A stretch of DNA of 32,146 bases, taken from positions 1 through 32,146 of the forward strand of contig JAFYDI010000105.1 in the NCBI GenBank assembly GCA_017544835.1, given 5' to 3'. The position numbers were made by a program, and so were the translations under genes. Shown in pieces: positions 1-8,067 of this stretch. The notes beneath the pieces were generated by a model. That model saw only the letters and a program-made list of their open reading frames with translations, searched no databases and was not told where the DNA came from. The DNA comes from Lachnospiraceae bacterium. GTDB taxonomy: Bacteria; Bacillota; Clostridia; Lachnospirales; Lachnospiraceae. Position 1 is the first letter of the stretch. Each line of letters opens with the position of its first letter.

Positions 1-1506
1 AAGAAAGAAATCAATCGCTTATCAAGCCTTAACAGCGCAGGCAGTGAGGCCTCCGTGGAGCGCGGCTACATAGAGACACTCTTAGAGCTTCCCTGGGACA
101 AGATGAGCGAAGACAATACAGACATTAAGCATGCCGAAGAAGTGCTGGAACGCGACCACTACGGCCTTGAGAAGGTCAAGGAACGTATCCTTGAGTTTCT
201 GTCGGTTCGCGCACTCAACAGTAAGGGCGACAGCCCGATAATCTGCCTTGTGGGCCCTCCCGGAACAGGTAAGACGTCTATTGCCAGAAGCATCGCCGAT
301 GCCCTTGGCAAGAAATACGTGCGCCTTTCTCTCGGCGGCGTCCGCGACGAAGCTGAGATTCGCGGCCACAGACGTACCTACGTAGGCGCAATGCCCGGTA
401 ACATCGTGGCAGGCTTGAAGCAGGCGGGTGTCAAGAATCCCCTTATGCTTCTTGACGAAATAGACAAGACCTCCGCCGACCACAAAGGCGACGTGGCTTC
501 CGCTCTTCTCGAAGTTTTGGACAGCGAGCAGAACTCGAAGTTTCGTGACCACTTTGTAGGCATCCCGATTGATTTGTCAGAGGTTCTTTTTATAGCAACG
601 GCCAATTCCGCAAGCGACATTCCCGGCCCCTTATATGACAGAATGGAGATTATAGAGGTAAGCTCCTACACTGCCAATGAAAAGTTCCATATTGCCAAGG
701 AATTCTTACTTAAGAAGCAGTACGAGAAAAACGGCCTTAAAACCTCGCAAATATCTATTAACGATGCGGCACTTAAGCGTATAATAGAGGCATATACCAA
801 GGAAGCCGGCGTTCGTGAACTCGAGCGTAAGATAGGTGAGATATGCCGCAAGGCCGCCCGCGAGATTCTTGAAAAGGGTACCAAAAAGGTTACCGTTACC
901 GCCAAGAACCTTGAGTCGTTCCTAGGCAAAGAAAAATACCGCGCCGATTCTAAGAACAAGAAAGACGAAATCGGCATAGTGCGCGGCCTTGCATGGACTC
1001 CCGTAGGAGGCACCACGCTTTCCGTTGAAGTTAATATCATGCCCGGCAAAGGCGAGATGGAACTTACCGGTCAGATGGGTGATGTCATGAAAGAATCCGC
1101 CCTCGCAGGCTTAAGCTTTATCAGAAGCATCGCGCCCAAATACAAGATTGACAGAAAGTTCTTTGAAGAACATGATATACATATTCACATTCCCGAGGGT
1201 GCCGTGCCCAAGGACGGCCCCAGCGCGGGTATCACCATGGCAACAGCGGTTATGTCCGCCATCACCGGAACTCCCGTAAGCCGTAACCTTGCCATGACCG
1301 GCGAGATTACCCTTCGCGGCAGAGTTCTTGCGGTGGGCGGCCTTAAGGAGAAGATACTTGCAGCCAAGACTGCAGGCATCAAGAAAGTCCTTGTTCCCTT
1401 AGAGAACAAGCCCGACATCGAGGAAATTTCCGAAGAGATTAAAGAAGGCATGGACTTAATATACGTTTCATCCATGAAGGAAGTGCTTGAAATTGCTTTT
1501 TGGTAA
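1..1506 (+). CDS. lon: ATP-dependent protease Lon, 5' end cut by window
   Basis: The frame is open from base 1, so the gene begins before the window; 501 codons are visible of a family usually near 780 residues, so the N-terminal substrate-binding domain is missing here. The visible part starts at the end of the linker (ELPWD motif), then the AAA+ module with Walker A GPPGTGKT and Walker [10 protein letters not shown], and ends with the protease domain. The catalytic Ser lies in KDGPSAG (codon at 1222), and the Lys 43 residues later in GGLKEK (codon at 1351), the same spacing as in E. coli Lon. Lon degrades misfolded and regulatory proteins in the cytosol. ysxC follows after 16 bases, a common lon-ysxC arrangement in Firmicutes. 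No defect is seen in the visible part. Confidence 0.97.
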   Translation, partial: KKEINRLSSLNSAGSEASVERGYIETLLELPWDKMSEDNTDIKHAEEVLERDHYGLEKVKERILEFLSVRALNSKGDSPIICLVGPPGTGKTSIARSIADALGKKYVRLSLGGVRDEAEIRGHRRTYVGAMPGNIVAGLKQAGVKNPLMLLDEIDKTSADHKGDVASALLEVLDSEQNSKFRDHFVGIPIDLSEVLFIATANSASDIPGPLYDRMEIIEVSSYTANEKFHIAKEFLLKKQYEKNGLKTSQISINDAALKRIIEAYTKEAGVRELERKIGEICRKAAREILEKGTKKVTVTAKNLESFLGKEKYRADSKNKKDEIGIVRGLAWTPVGGTTLSVEVNIMPGKGEMELTGQMGDVMKESALAGLSFIRSIAPKYKIDRKFFEEHDIHIHIPEGAVPKDGPSAGITMATAVMSAITGTPVSRNLAMTGEITLRGRVLAVGGLKEKILAAKTAGIKKVLVPLENKPDIEEISEEIKEGMDLIYVSSMKEVLEIAFW

Positions 1507-1522
1507 ACATTAAGGAGTAACA

Positions 1523-2116
1523 ATGAAGATTAAATCAGCCGAACTTGAAACCGTTATAGGAATCACCAGTAAGCTTCCCGAGAATACTCTTCCCGAGATT
1601 GCTTTTGCCGGCAAGAGTAACGTAGGTAAGTCATCTCTTATCAATGCGCTTCTTAACAGAAAATCCCTTGCCCGCACCAGCCAGAATCCCGGTAAGACGC
1701 AGACAATAAATTTTTATAACATTAATAAGGAATTTTTCCTTGTAGACCTTCCCGGATACGGCTATGCTAAAGTCAGCGCCGAAATCAGGGAAAAGTGGGG
1801 CAAGATGATAGAGAAATACTTAGAGACGTCGAAACAGCTTCGAAGAGTGTTTCTTTTAATCGATATCCGCCACGAGCCTTCCGGTAACGACGTAATGATG
1901 TATGACTGGGTGGTAAGTAAAGGTTTTGACCCCATCATCATCTGTACCAAAGCTGACAAAATAAGCCGCGGCGCATACCAGAAGAATCTTAAAATAATAA
2001 GAGAGAAACTTAAAGTTCGTCCGGGAACGGTTATGATTCCTTTTTCCGCAACGGAGAAGACCGGCAGAGACGAGATACTTAACCTCATGGAAGAGATACT
2101 CTCACCTGAGGAATAA
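1523..2116 (+). CDS. ysxC: Ribosome biogenesis GTPase YsxC/EngB
   Basis: The protein has 197 residues, normal for the TrmE-Era-EngA-EngB-type GTPase YsxC, which is needed for assembly of the 50S ribosomal subunit. Visible motifs are G1 GKSNVGKS (residues 30-37), G3 DLPG followed by YGYAK (from residue 75), G4 TKAD (from 142) and a G5-like SATEKTGR near the C-terminus. The ATG has an AAGGAG site seven bases upstream. It lies 16 bases behind lon and 20 bases before the next gene, so it is probably co-transcribed with both. Confidence 0.96.
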   Translation: MKIKSAELETVIGITSKLPENTLPEIAFAGKSNVGKSSLINALLNRKSLARTSQNPGKTQTINFYNINKEFFLVDLPGYGYAKVSAEIREKWGKMIEKYLETSKQLRRVFLLIDIRHEPSGNDVMMYDWVVSKGFDPIIICTKADKISRGAYQKNLKIIREKLKVRPGTVMIPFSATEKTGRDEILNLMEEILSPEE

Positions 2117-2136
2117 TACATTGGGGAGGCAATGCC

Positions 2137-3300
2137 TTGAAAAAATCTACGCTTTATCTTAAAGCAATTACAAATGTTCTGATTTATGTCGTGGTAGCTG
2201 TTTTGGTGGCAATATTCCTGCCGAAGCTCCTCGTGTTCTTTCTTCCCTTCGTAATCGGCTGGGTAGTATCGGCTATAGCCAATCCCGCCGTTAAGTTCTT
2301 TGAAGAGAAGATTAAGTTCAAAAGAAAGGCTTCATCGGCCGTCATGATAGTGCTGATTCTTGCAATCATAATCCTTGCGGGATACGGCATCATCGTATTC
2401 TTAGTGAACCAGTGCATAGGCTTTATAGAAAGCCTGCCGGAGAACTGGGCCGGTTTTCAGGACACTCTTAATACCTTCGGCAGCAACTTCAATAACCTGT
2501 TTAAGAATCTTCCCTCAGAGCTTAGAGAGCCGCTTAACAATATGGGTTCTTTTGTCACCACATCTCTTGGTAATTTCATGAAGAGTTTAAGTTCGGGCGA
2601 TATGAATGCAACGCTTGTTTCCAACATTTCAAGCGGGGTCGGCAGCATTGCCAACATTCTTGTGGGAATTATCATGGCTGTGCTTTCCGCATATTTTCTT
2701 ACGGTTGAGCACAACAATATTTTCGATAAGATGGAGCGTCACATTCCCGAGAAAGCATTTACCAAGTTTATGGCTGCTTACAAAGGCCTTAAGAGCGCTG
2801 TAGGCGGATACTTTAAAGCGCAGTTCCAGATTGAAATCTGGGTATATGTGATAACCGTTATCGGTCTTTTAATCTGCGGAGTCGAGTATGCGTTTATAAT
2901 TGCGCTTGGCATTGCTATTCTTGACTTCCTGCCCTTCTTCGGCGCAGGTCTTGTCATGGTGCCCTGGGCGGTTATAGCTTTTACCGACGGCAAGTATTTC
3001 CTTGCGATAGGCATGCTTGTTACATGGGGTATCGGGCAGCTCGTACGTCAGCTTATACAGCCTAAGATTGTGGGCGACAAAGTAGGTGTAGCGCCGCTTC
3101 CGACACTTGTTCTTTTGTTCTTAGGCTACAAGTTCTGGAGCGTTTTCGGTATGGTAGTGGCAGTGCCGATAGCTATGATTTTTATATCGCTGTATGAAGA
3201 AGGCGTGTTTGACTCTTTCTTTGACAGCCTTAAGATATTAAGAAACGGTCTTTCCGAATTCAGGGCTCTTCCTAAGGAAGAGACGGACAAAGAAGAATAA
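2137..3300 (+). CDS. AI-2E family transporter-like membrane protein
   Basis: This 387-residue protein has several hydrophobic segments, two near the N-terminus and a group from about residue 170 to 360, with a long soluble section between, as in the AI-2E/PerM family. The C-terminal part contains the family-like stretch DFLPFFGAGLVMVPWA and later QLIQPKIVGDKVGVAPLPTL. Members are named for a proposed role in autoinducer-2 export, but many act in ion or small-molecule transport, so the substrate is unknown. The start is TTG: a GGGGAGG site lies eight bases upstream, and the nearby ATG at 2132 runs into a stop after two codons. The C-terminus is charged and acidic. It is part of the lon-ysxC run. 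Confidence 0.88.
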   Translation: MKKSTLYLKAITNVLIYVVVAVLVAIFLPKLLVFFLPFVIGWVVSAIANPAVKFFEEKIKFKRKASSAVMIVLILAIIILAGYGIIVFLVNQCIGFIESLPENWAGFQDTLNTFGSNFNNLFKNLPSELREPLNNMGSFVTTSLGNFMKSLSSGDMNATLVSNISSGVGSIANILVGIIMAVLSAYFLTVEHNNIFDKMERHIPEKAFTKFMAAYKGLKSAVGGYFKAQFQIEIWVYVITVIGLLICGVEYAFIIALGIAILDFLPFFGAGLVMVPWAVIAFTDGKYFLAIGMLVTWGIGQLVRQLIQPKIVGDKVGVAPLPTLVLLFLGYKFWSVFGMVVAVPIAMIFISLYEEGVFDSFFDSLKILRNGLSEFRALPKEETDKEE

Positions 3301-3329
3301 ATCGAAGAAAGGTACATACCGGGGAGAAT

Positions 3330-4043
3330 ATGATTAAAAGGATTTTAGGGGTTTTGTGCGTGGCAGCGATGGTACTTTCGCTTGGCGCGTGTACTATGCC
3401 GTGGGTTAAAGAGAACCCGGAGCAGGCTGAAAGTGTAAGCAGCAACGATGTCAGTGCCAACAGTATGGCCGATGTAAGGGGATACTATGAAGGCAACGTA
3501 TACAAGAATAAATATTTCAATTTTAAATTGATTCCTGCCAGAGATTATTATTTTCCGGATGCCGAATTAGTAGGAAAAGCTGAAGCTCGCGGACAGGAAA
3601 TCATTAACGGAGCCAAAGAATCTGTTAGCGAGGAGACGGCAGAAATATTAAACTCAGGCGAAAGCGGGCGTTTCAACATATGCTCGGTTACGGACGGTAA
3701 CACCCTTAACCTCATTCATATAGGCGTGTTTCCGGCCTACGGTTTGACCGAAGAAGGCCTTGGGCTTTATATGGCTTATCTGAGTGTCATGATTGATGAG
3801 ATATTTACCGCAGATGGAAGGCTTGATTGCGTAAGTGAGTGTTCTGCTACGATATTCAGAGGAGAAGTGGCGCCGTGCATATGCACCCACAATTTGCGTG
3901 TTGCGCCCGACGGCGGAATGATTGACGTGTACCAAAAGAATGTATTCATCATTAAAGAAGAGTATGTAGCGCAGATTACAGTCACCGCGTATTTTTCTGA
4001 CATCACCGACAAGCTTCTTGATATGATTTCTTATTTATACTAA
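3330..4043 (+). CDS. Predicted lipoprotein, unknown function (paralogue 1)
   Basis: The 237-residue product begins with a signal peptide ending in lipobox LGAC; Cys21 would be lipid-modified by Lgt and cleaved by signal peptidase II, placing the protein on the outer face of the cell membrane. A Ser/Asn-rich linker follows. The mature domain shares with the next gene a GNVY-x-N-x-F/Y-F start, an LNL-x-I middle motif and a C-terminal segment of the form YQ...YV/M...T-x-T-x-Y...D-x-T. The two are probably a tandem duplication. I recognise no named domain. The ATG has a GGGGAG site and lies 29 bases after the membrane protein gene. Confidence 0.8.
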   Translation: MIKRILGVLCVAAMVLSLGACTMPWVKENPEQAESVSSNDVSANSMADVRGYYEGNVYKNKYFNFKLIPARDYYFPDAELVGKAEARGQEIINGAKESVSEETAEILNSGESGRFNICSVTDGNTLNLIHIGVFPAYGLTEEGLGLYMAYLSVMIDEIFTADGRLDCVSECSATIFRGEVAPCICTHNLRVAPDGGMIDVYQKNVFIIKEEYVAQITVTAYFSDITDKLLDMISYLY

Positions 4044-4061
4044 ATTGGGGAGAACGCAGAA

Positions 4062-4724
4062 TTGAGTTTTAAGAGGGTTTTATTGATAGTATTGATGGGA
4101 ACGTTTACGGTTTCTTTGGCTGCATGCGGCAAAGACAGGCAGTTATATGAGCTTAAGCTTGGCACCGTAGAAGGCAATGTATATACCAATGATTTTTTTG
4201 ACATAAAGGTTGAAGCGGCGGAAGGATTTTCTTATGCCGATGAAGAGACCATTCGTGCAATCGGACTTGCGACAGCTGATACGCTTGATGAGTCTGATGC
4301 CGATATATTAAAGAGTGTTGCGGGAGATTTGAAGGCGGGCAAGACCATTACCGACTTCTATTTATCCGACGAGGATTATGCGGACTCTTTAAATCTTATG
4401 ATTTCTTACGGCGGAAGCGATCTTCAGGACCGTATGCTTGAAAGTATCATAGATGAGACGATTCCCAAGCTTCAGGAAGCGTACGAAGAGCAGGGGCTTC
4501 GAGGCGCTAAATGCGAGCGCTCTGTCATTGAGTTTTGTGGCCGCAAGATTCCTTGCATTAAGGTTAACGCTTCGGTGGCACTTAAGGGAGGAGCTTACGC
4601 CGAGATATACCAGACGCAGATACAGCTAATAAACGGCGATTACATGGGCTGCCTTACGGCTACGACTTATATTGAGGACACGACCGAAGAAATGCTTAAT
4701 ATGGCAACAGTGACTGAACAATAA
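4062..4724 (+). CDS. Predicted lipoprotein, unknown function (paralogue 2)
   Basis: The 220-residue product has an N-terminal hydrophobic segment and lipobox SLAAC with the modified Cys at residue 22. The mature part is a divergent copy of the preceding lipoprotein: it keeps GNVYTNDFFDIKVEAAEGF near residue 35, a DSLNLMISYGG middle motif, and the C-terminal QTQIQLINGDYMGCLTATTY stretch. The start is TTG with GGGGAGA eight bases upstream; no better ATG lies in frame before the signal peptide. The 18-base gap to the first lipoprotein gene indicates co-transcription. Function is unknown. Confidence 0.8.
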   Translation: MSFKRVLLIVLMGTFTVSLAACGKDRQLYELKLGTVEGNVYTNDFFDIKVEAAEGFSYADEETIRAIGLATADTLDESDADILKSVAGDLKAGKTITDFYLSDEDYADSLNLMISYGGSDLQDRMLESIIDETIPKLQEAYEEQGLRGAKCERSVIEFCGRKIPCIKVNASVALKGGAYAEIYQTQIQLINGDYMGCLTATTYIEDTTEEMLNMATVTEQ

Positions 4725-4737
4725 TGGAGAAAGACTA

Positions 4738-5121
4738 ATGTATTATATTCTGGCAACAACGGACAACGGCGCATTTTTTATAACCAAGATTAACAGGGCT
4801 ATGCTTAAAAATGACGAAGGCGTTTCGATGAAAATTCCGAACAAGATTACCATCGACGCGGGCGGTAAGCCTGCACAGATCGGCTCTAAAAGAGAAGCTG
4901 AGTTTATCTGCGATGCCATCTACCGTAACATCAAAGAGTTTCCTTTCATCAACGAGGCGTACGTGGTTACGGCACCCAACCGCATTGAGAAGCAGCCACA
5001 GCGGTTCAGCTCCAGAAACACTTCCTTCAGATTCTCCATCGAAGGAACCTTTACCTGCCCCCTGATAGTTCCGGAAGGATTCTCTTGGGACAGGGATTAT
5101 TTCAAGAATACAGAAGACTGA
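4738..5121 (+). CDS. Conserved-looking small protein, unknown function
   Basis: The 127-residue product is soluble, without signal peptide or membrane segment, and I do not recognise the family. It is mixed in charge, with a stretch of alternating hydrophobic residues near the start (YYILATTDNGAFFITK). A GGAGAAAGA site precedes the ATG, which lies 13 bases after the lipoprotein gene. A clear intrinsic terminator follows the stop codon by six bases, so this is the last gene of the lon-ysxC run. An open frame also covers the opposite strand over almost the whole length; I prefer the + strand because of the ribosome-binding site, spacing and terminator orientation. Confidence 0.72.
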   Translation: MYYILATTDNGAFFITKINRAMLKNDEGVSMKIPNKITIDAGGKPAQIGSKREAEFICDAIYRNIKEFPFINEAYVVTAPNRIEKQPQRFSSRNTSFRFSIEGTFTCPLIVPEGFSWDRDYFKNTED

Positions 5122-5127
5122 CAATAT

Positions 5128-5157
5128 CCCCGGTACGTATAGTGCCGGGGTTTTTTT
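5128..5157 (+). terminator. Intrinsic terminator of the lon-ysxC-lipoprotein operon
   Basis: The nine-base-pair stem CCCCGGTAC / GTGCCGGGG (one G-T pair) has a five-base loop (GTATA) and is followed by seven T. On the other strand the hairpin lacks a T tract, so it acts mainly for the + strand. The stop codon of the converging DUF5662 gene lies in the T tract. Confidence 0.9.
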
Positions 5158-6067
5158 ATTTCTTCAAGTATTCTTTCTTCAAATATTCAAACGTCTTCTT
5201 CTCGCCTTCGCTGCTGAGCATTGATAAGATTCGTACAAGCTCGGCGTGATTCTCCGGGTTCATGTGAGATTCGGAATCACGGGTCAGAAGATAGTCGAGT
5301 GAGTCGGAATCGCGATAAGCCTTGCCGCCGTATATCTTGCTGGCCGCTATACGGTCCATGATGGACTCCACAAAATAGCGCTTGGGCATAGGCATGTATT
5401 CAAGCGGATTGCCGGTTTCAAGGCTATAGTCGGTCCAGTACTCGTAATGATGCTTGTTACGCCCTTTGTGGTGCATCCAGGCCTTGGAGTAGCCGTTTAT
5501 ATTACGCTCGGCTACGTTGGGGCTTCTGACACCCTGATAGTACTTAACGCCTGCCGAAAACTCTGTATAAGAGTACTTGGACAGGTCATGCACGAGCCCC
5601 TGCCAATACAGCCCCACCTTGAAGCAGTGGCGTCGCACCATTCTTCTGTGCCTGTTAACCGTGCGAAGATGTAAAAAGAAAGCCTTGAACGCAGGATACT
5701 TAATCCTGTCGTAAGCCGTAATCAGCTTGCCATCCTTGTAGCGAACCGCAAGGTCGATGTCCTTCTTGCCCTTGATAAGCTGTTTAAGAAACATTCTGTC
5801 GCCGGGACGCATGGGCATTGTAAAAAGAAGGTCTTTATCAACAGCGACAAATCCCGCGGGAAGTTCAGGCGTTTCATCGAGAACTATAGTAAACAGAGAG
5901 TGAGAGATACGCTGATCTTCTTCAACGGCGCCATTATACTCAAAAGTCTTGCCGGCCAGATTAAGCTTATTTAAGTCTTCGTCGGTAAGACAGGAGACAA
6001 GGCCGCCACGCTCTGTCATTATGTATTCTTTTTTTGTAGATAAAAAGTACAGGTTATCTTTTTCCAT
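5156..6067 (-). CDS. DUF5662 family protein
   Basis: The product from the chosen start has 303 residues. The C-terminal half matches the pattern I know as DUF5662: a Arg/His-rich helix (HLRTVNRHRRMVRRHCFK), then GLVHDLSKYS, then AWMHHKGRNKHHYEYW. The many conserved His and Asp suggest a metal-dependent HD-like hydrolase, but no function is established as far as I know. The N-terminal half (about residues 1-130) has no domain I recognise. The frame extends upstream to 6130, but that start would lie inside the translation start of the divergent MATE gene; MEKDNL at 6067 or the Met at 6085 are more plausible, although neither has a strong ribosome-binding site. Confidence 0.75.
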   Translation of the reverse strand: MEKDNLYFLSTKKEYIMTERGGLVSCLTDEDLNKLNLAGKTFEYNGAVEEDQRISHSLFTIVLDETPELPAGFVAVDKDLLFTMPMRPGDRMFLKQLIKGKKDIDLAVRYKDGKLITAYDRIKYPAFKAFFLHLRTVNRHRRMVRRHCFKVGLYWQGLVHDLSKYSYTEFSAGVKYYQGVRSPNVAERNINGYSKAWMHHKGRNKHHYEYWTDYSLETGNPLEYMPMPKRYFVESIMDRIAASKIYGGKAYRDSDSLDYLLTRDSESHMNPENHAELVRILSMLSSEGEKKTFEYLKKEYLKK

Positions 6068-6088
6068 AGGAAGATTATGGCACATGGG

Positions 6089-6096
6089 TGTATAAT
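6089..6096 (+). promoter_or_regulatory. Probable -10 region of the MATE gene
   Basis: A perfect TATAAT (6091-6096) preceded by TG lies 32 bases before the MATE start codon; no good -35 hexamer is visible. On the opposite strand the same bases read TATTAT, which could serve the divergent DUF5662 gene, so the two promoters may overlap. Confidence 0.45.
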
Positions 6097-6128
6097 ATTC
6101 AACAAAGAAGTTAAGAGTAAGGGATACC

Positions 6129-7475
6129 ATGGATAAGAAAAATTTCTACAAAAAAGTGGCGGTGATTACGCTGCCCATTCTTTTGCAAAATCTGCTTGAT
6201 GCGGCGGTTAACTCCGCCGATGTTTTGATGCTTAATTACGTGGGTCAGACGGCCATTTCCGCAGCGTCTTTAGCGACTCAGTATGCAAGCATTCTTTTTA
6301 TGGTCTTTTACGGAATGGGTGCGGGCGCGCAGATACTGGCGGCGCAGTATTACGGCAAGGGCGATATGAAGTCAGTGTCGAAGGTGCAGGGCATTGCACT
6401 TCGATATACGCTGGTGGTGTGTGCAGTCATGACGGCTTTGTGCATGCTGGCGCCGAAGCTACTGATGCGCGTATTTACTCCGGAAGAAGATTTGATTGAG
6501 CTTGGCGCCACTTACCTTGAAGTGGTGGGCATCGGAATGATATTCTGGGGCATCAGCGCGATTTACTGCTCGATTCTTAGGTCTGTGGGCCGCACTATGA
6601 TAGTGACGGTGCTTGAGGCGTCGGCGCTTCTTACCAATGTGGCACTCAATGCAGTGTTTATCTTCGGACTATTCGGACTTCCAAAGCTCGGCCTTATGGG
6701 TGTTGCACTTGCAACCGCTATTTCGAGAGTGTTGCAGTTTGTGCTTTGCCTGATTGTATCGGCTCGCAGTACGGATGTTAAGCTAAGCTTCAGATACGTT
6801 CTTCAAAGCGACCCGCTGCTTCACAAGGATTTCCTGCGCATGTCGCTCCCTGCGATTCTTAACGATATTGTGTGGGGACTTGCTTTTTCCACGTACTCGA
6901 TTATATACGGCCACCTCGGCAACGATGTTGTGGCGGCCAATTCTCTCGTGTCTACCGTACGCGGCCTCGGAACGGTGCTCTGCTATGGCCTTGCAAGCGG
7001 CGGAGGCATCATTGTCGGCCAGATACTCGGTATGGGGAAGGTCGAGGAAGGCAAGGAAGCGGGACGGATTCTTTTGCGACTGTCCATATACGCGGGTATT
7101 GTCGGCGGTTTAATCGTGGCAGCTATAAGCCCGCTTGTATTGCACATTGCTCAGGTTACCGATGTGGCGAGGGATTATCTTAAGTTCATGCTTATCGTCA
7201 ACACCGTCTATATCACCGGAACATCCGTCAATACCATGCTTATCGCAGGCGTATTCCGCGCCGGCGGGGAGACGCGCTTCGGCCTCATCTGCGACACTAT
7301 AGATATGTGGGTGTATGCGGTGCCCGTGGGACTGCTGGCGGCCTTTGTGTTTAAACTTCCTGTTAAGTGGGTCTATCTGCTGATATGTACTGACGAGTTC
7401 GTAAAGTGGCCTTGGGTGTTTAAGTATTATCGGTCGTTTAAGTGGGCTAAAGACATCACTCGTGAAATTGAGTAA
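6129..7475 (+). CDS. MATE family efflux transporter
   Basis: The 448-residue protein has about twelve hydrophobic segments in two similar halves, the length and layout of MATE (NorM/DinF-like) Na+- or H+-driven drug exporters. The N-terminal PILLQNLLDAAVNSADVLML and the AGVFRAGGETRFGLICD stretch are characteristic of the family. It exports organic cations or other toxic compounds from the cytosol; the substrate cannot be read from the sequence. The ATG has AAGGG upstream. The gene is probably monocistronic: a hairpin and the arsR promoter follow. No link to the metal genes downstream is evident. Confidence 0.93.
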   Translation: MDKKNFYKKVAVITLPILLQNLLDAAVNSADVLMLNYVGQTAISAASLATQYASILFMVFYGMGAGAQILAAQYYGKGDMKSVSKVQGIALRYTLVVCAVMTALCMLAPKLLMRVFTPEEDLIELGATYLEVVGIGMIFWGISAIYCSILRSVGRTMIVTVLEASALLTNVALNAVFIFGLFGLPKLGLMGVALATAISRVLQFVLCLIVSARSTDVKLSFRYVLQSDPLLHKDFLRMSLPAILNDIVWGLAFSTYSIIYGHLGNDVVAANSLVSTVRGLGTVLCYGLASGGGIIVGQILGMGKVEEGKEAGRILLRLSIYAGIVGGLIVAAISPLVLHIAQVTDVARDYLKFMLIVNTVYITGTSVNTMLIAGVFRAGGETRFGLICDTIDMWVYAVPVGLLAAFVFKLPVKWVYLLICTDEFVKWPWVFKYYRSFKWAKDITREIE

Positions 7476-7481
7476 AAAATT

Positions 7482-7514
7482 TTCCTGCCCTATTGACATT
7501 GGGCAGGAATTGTT
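7482..7514 (+). terminator. Terminator-like hairpin after the MATE gene, overlapping the arsR promoter
   Basis: Perfect nine-base inverted arms TTCCTGCCC (7482-7490) and GGGCAGGAA (7501-7509) enclose a ten-base loop. The tail is only TTGTTT, so termination may be incomplete. The loop contains the TTGACA of the downstream promoter. Confidence 0.55.
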
Positions 7515-7520
7515 TATAAT
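7493..7520 (+). promoter_or_regulatory. Promoter of the arsR-HMA-P1B ATPase operon
   Basis: Consensus TTGACA (7493-7498) and TATAAT (7515-7520) are separated by 16 bases and lie 38 bases before the arsR start codon. The -35 hexamer lies inside the loop of the preceding hairpin. Confidence 0.88.
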
Positions 7521-7547
7521 GAACATATGAACAGTTGAACATATGAG
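7520..7547 (+). promoter_or_regulatory. Probable ArsR-family operator: TGAACA repeats
   Basis: TGAACA occurs three times with an eight-base period (7520, 7528, 7536), and a fourth TGA follows in register at 7544. The same tract can be read as two copies of GAACATATGA 16 bases apart. It starts at the last base of the -10 box and covers the predicted transcription start. SmtB/CzrA-type repressors bind AT-rich TGAA...TTCA sites at such positions, so metal-relieved autorepression is the likely function; the direct orientation of half-sites is unusual. Confidence 0.65.
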
Positions 7548-7558
7548 AAAGGATTATC

Positions 7559-7843
7559 ATGGACGACAGAATTTACGACTTGGCAGATTTATTTAAGGTA
7601 TTCAGCGATTCTACCCGCATCAGGATACTGTATGTGCTGATGGATGGGGAGAAGAACGTCGGTGATATCAGCGAGGCGGTTGAGATGAATCAGTCCGCGG
7701 TGTCGCATCAGCTTAAGACCTTGAAGACCAGCCACCTGGTGAAGGTCAGACGTGACGGCAAGGCGATGCTTTACAGCCTGGCTGACGATCATGTAGAGAC
7801 TATTCTAAAAATAGGGATGGAACATATATCAGAGGAGGATTAA
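7559..7843 (+). CDS. ArsR/SmtB-family metal-sensing repressor
   Basis: The 94-residue protein is a single winged-helix domain of the ArsR/SmtB family. The recognition helix region is NQSAVSHQLKTLKTSHLV (about residues 44-61) and the wing is VRRDGKAMLYSL. The C-terminal helix carries Asp76-x-His78, then His89-x-x-Glu92, the alpha-5 site pattern of zinc/cobalt sensors such as CzrA and SmtB. The Cys residues of the alpha-3 (CadC/ArsR) site are absent. A zinc-type signal is therefore likelier than arsenic or cadmium, by inference. It has its own promoter and operator and is followed after two bases by the HMA gene, with which it forms a metal efflux operon. Confidence 0.93.
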   Translation: MDDRIYDLADLFKVFSDSTRIRILYVLMDGEKNVGDISEAVEMNQSAVSHQLKTLKTSHLVKVRRDGKAMLYSLADDHVETILKIGMEHISEED

Positions 7844-7845
7844 AC

Positions 7846-8067
7846 ATGAAGAAAACATTTATTTTGGAAGATCTTGACTGCGCACACTGCGCTCAGAAAA
7901 TTGAGGACAAGGTTGCTTCTTTTGACGGAGTATCCAACTGTAAGGTTACTTTCCTTACACAGAAGCTTGTCTATGACGTTGAGGATGACAAGGCGGGAGA
8001 AGTAGAAGAGAAGATGCGTAAGTTTGTTAAGGAGACCGAACCCGACGTTACGGTTAAGAAGGCATAA
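7846..8067 (+). CDS. Heavy-metal-associated (HMA) domain protein
   Basis: The 73-residue protein is one HMA fold with the metal-binding motif Cys12-Ala-His-Cys15 (DCAHCA) after the first strand. Such proteins carry soft metal ions in the cytosol and hand them to P1B ATPases. Here it appears to replace the N-terminal metal-binding domain missing from the next gene's product. An AGAGGAGG site lies in the end of arsR. The stop codon overlaps the ATPase start by one base (TAATG), which suggests translational coupling and similar amounts of both proteins. Confidence 0.92.
   Translation: MKKTFILEDLDCAHCAQKIEDKVASFDGVSNCKVTFLTQKLVYDVEDDKAGEVEEKMRKFVKETEPDVTVKKA

Noticed and set aside
4735-5124. Open frame of 129 codons on the minus strand opposite the small unknown gene
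   Set aside because: It has no good ribosome-binding site, ends inside the lipoprotein operon, and the terminator T tract faces the + strand gene.
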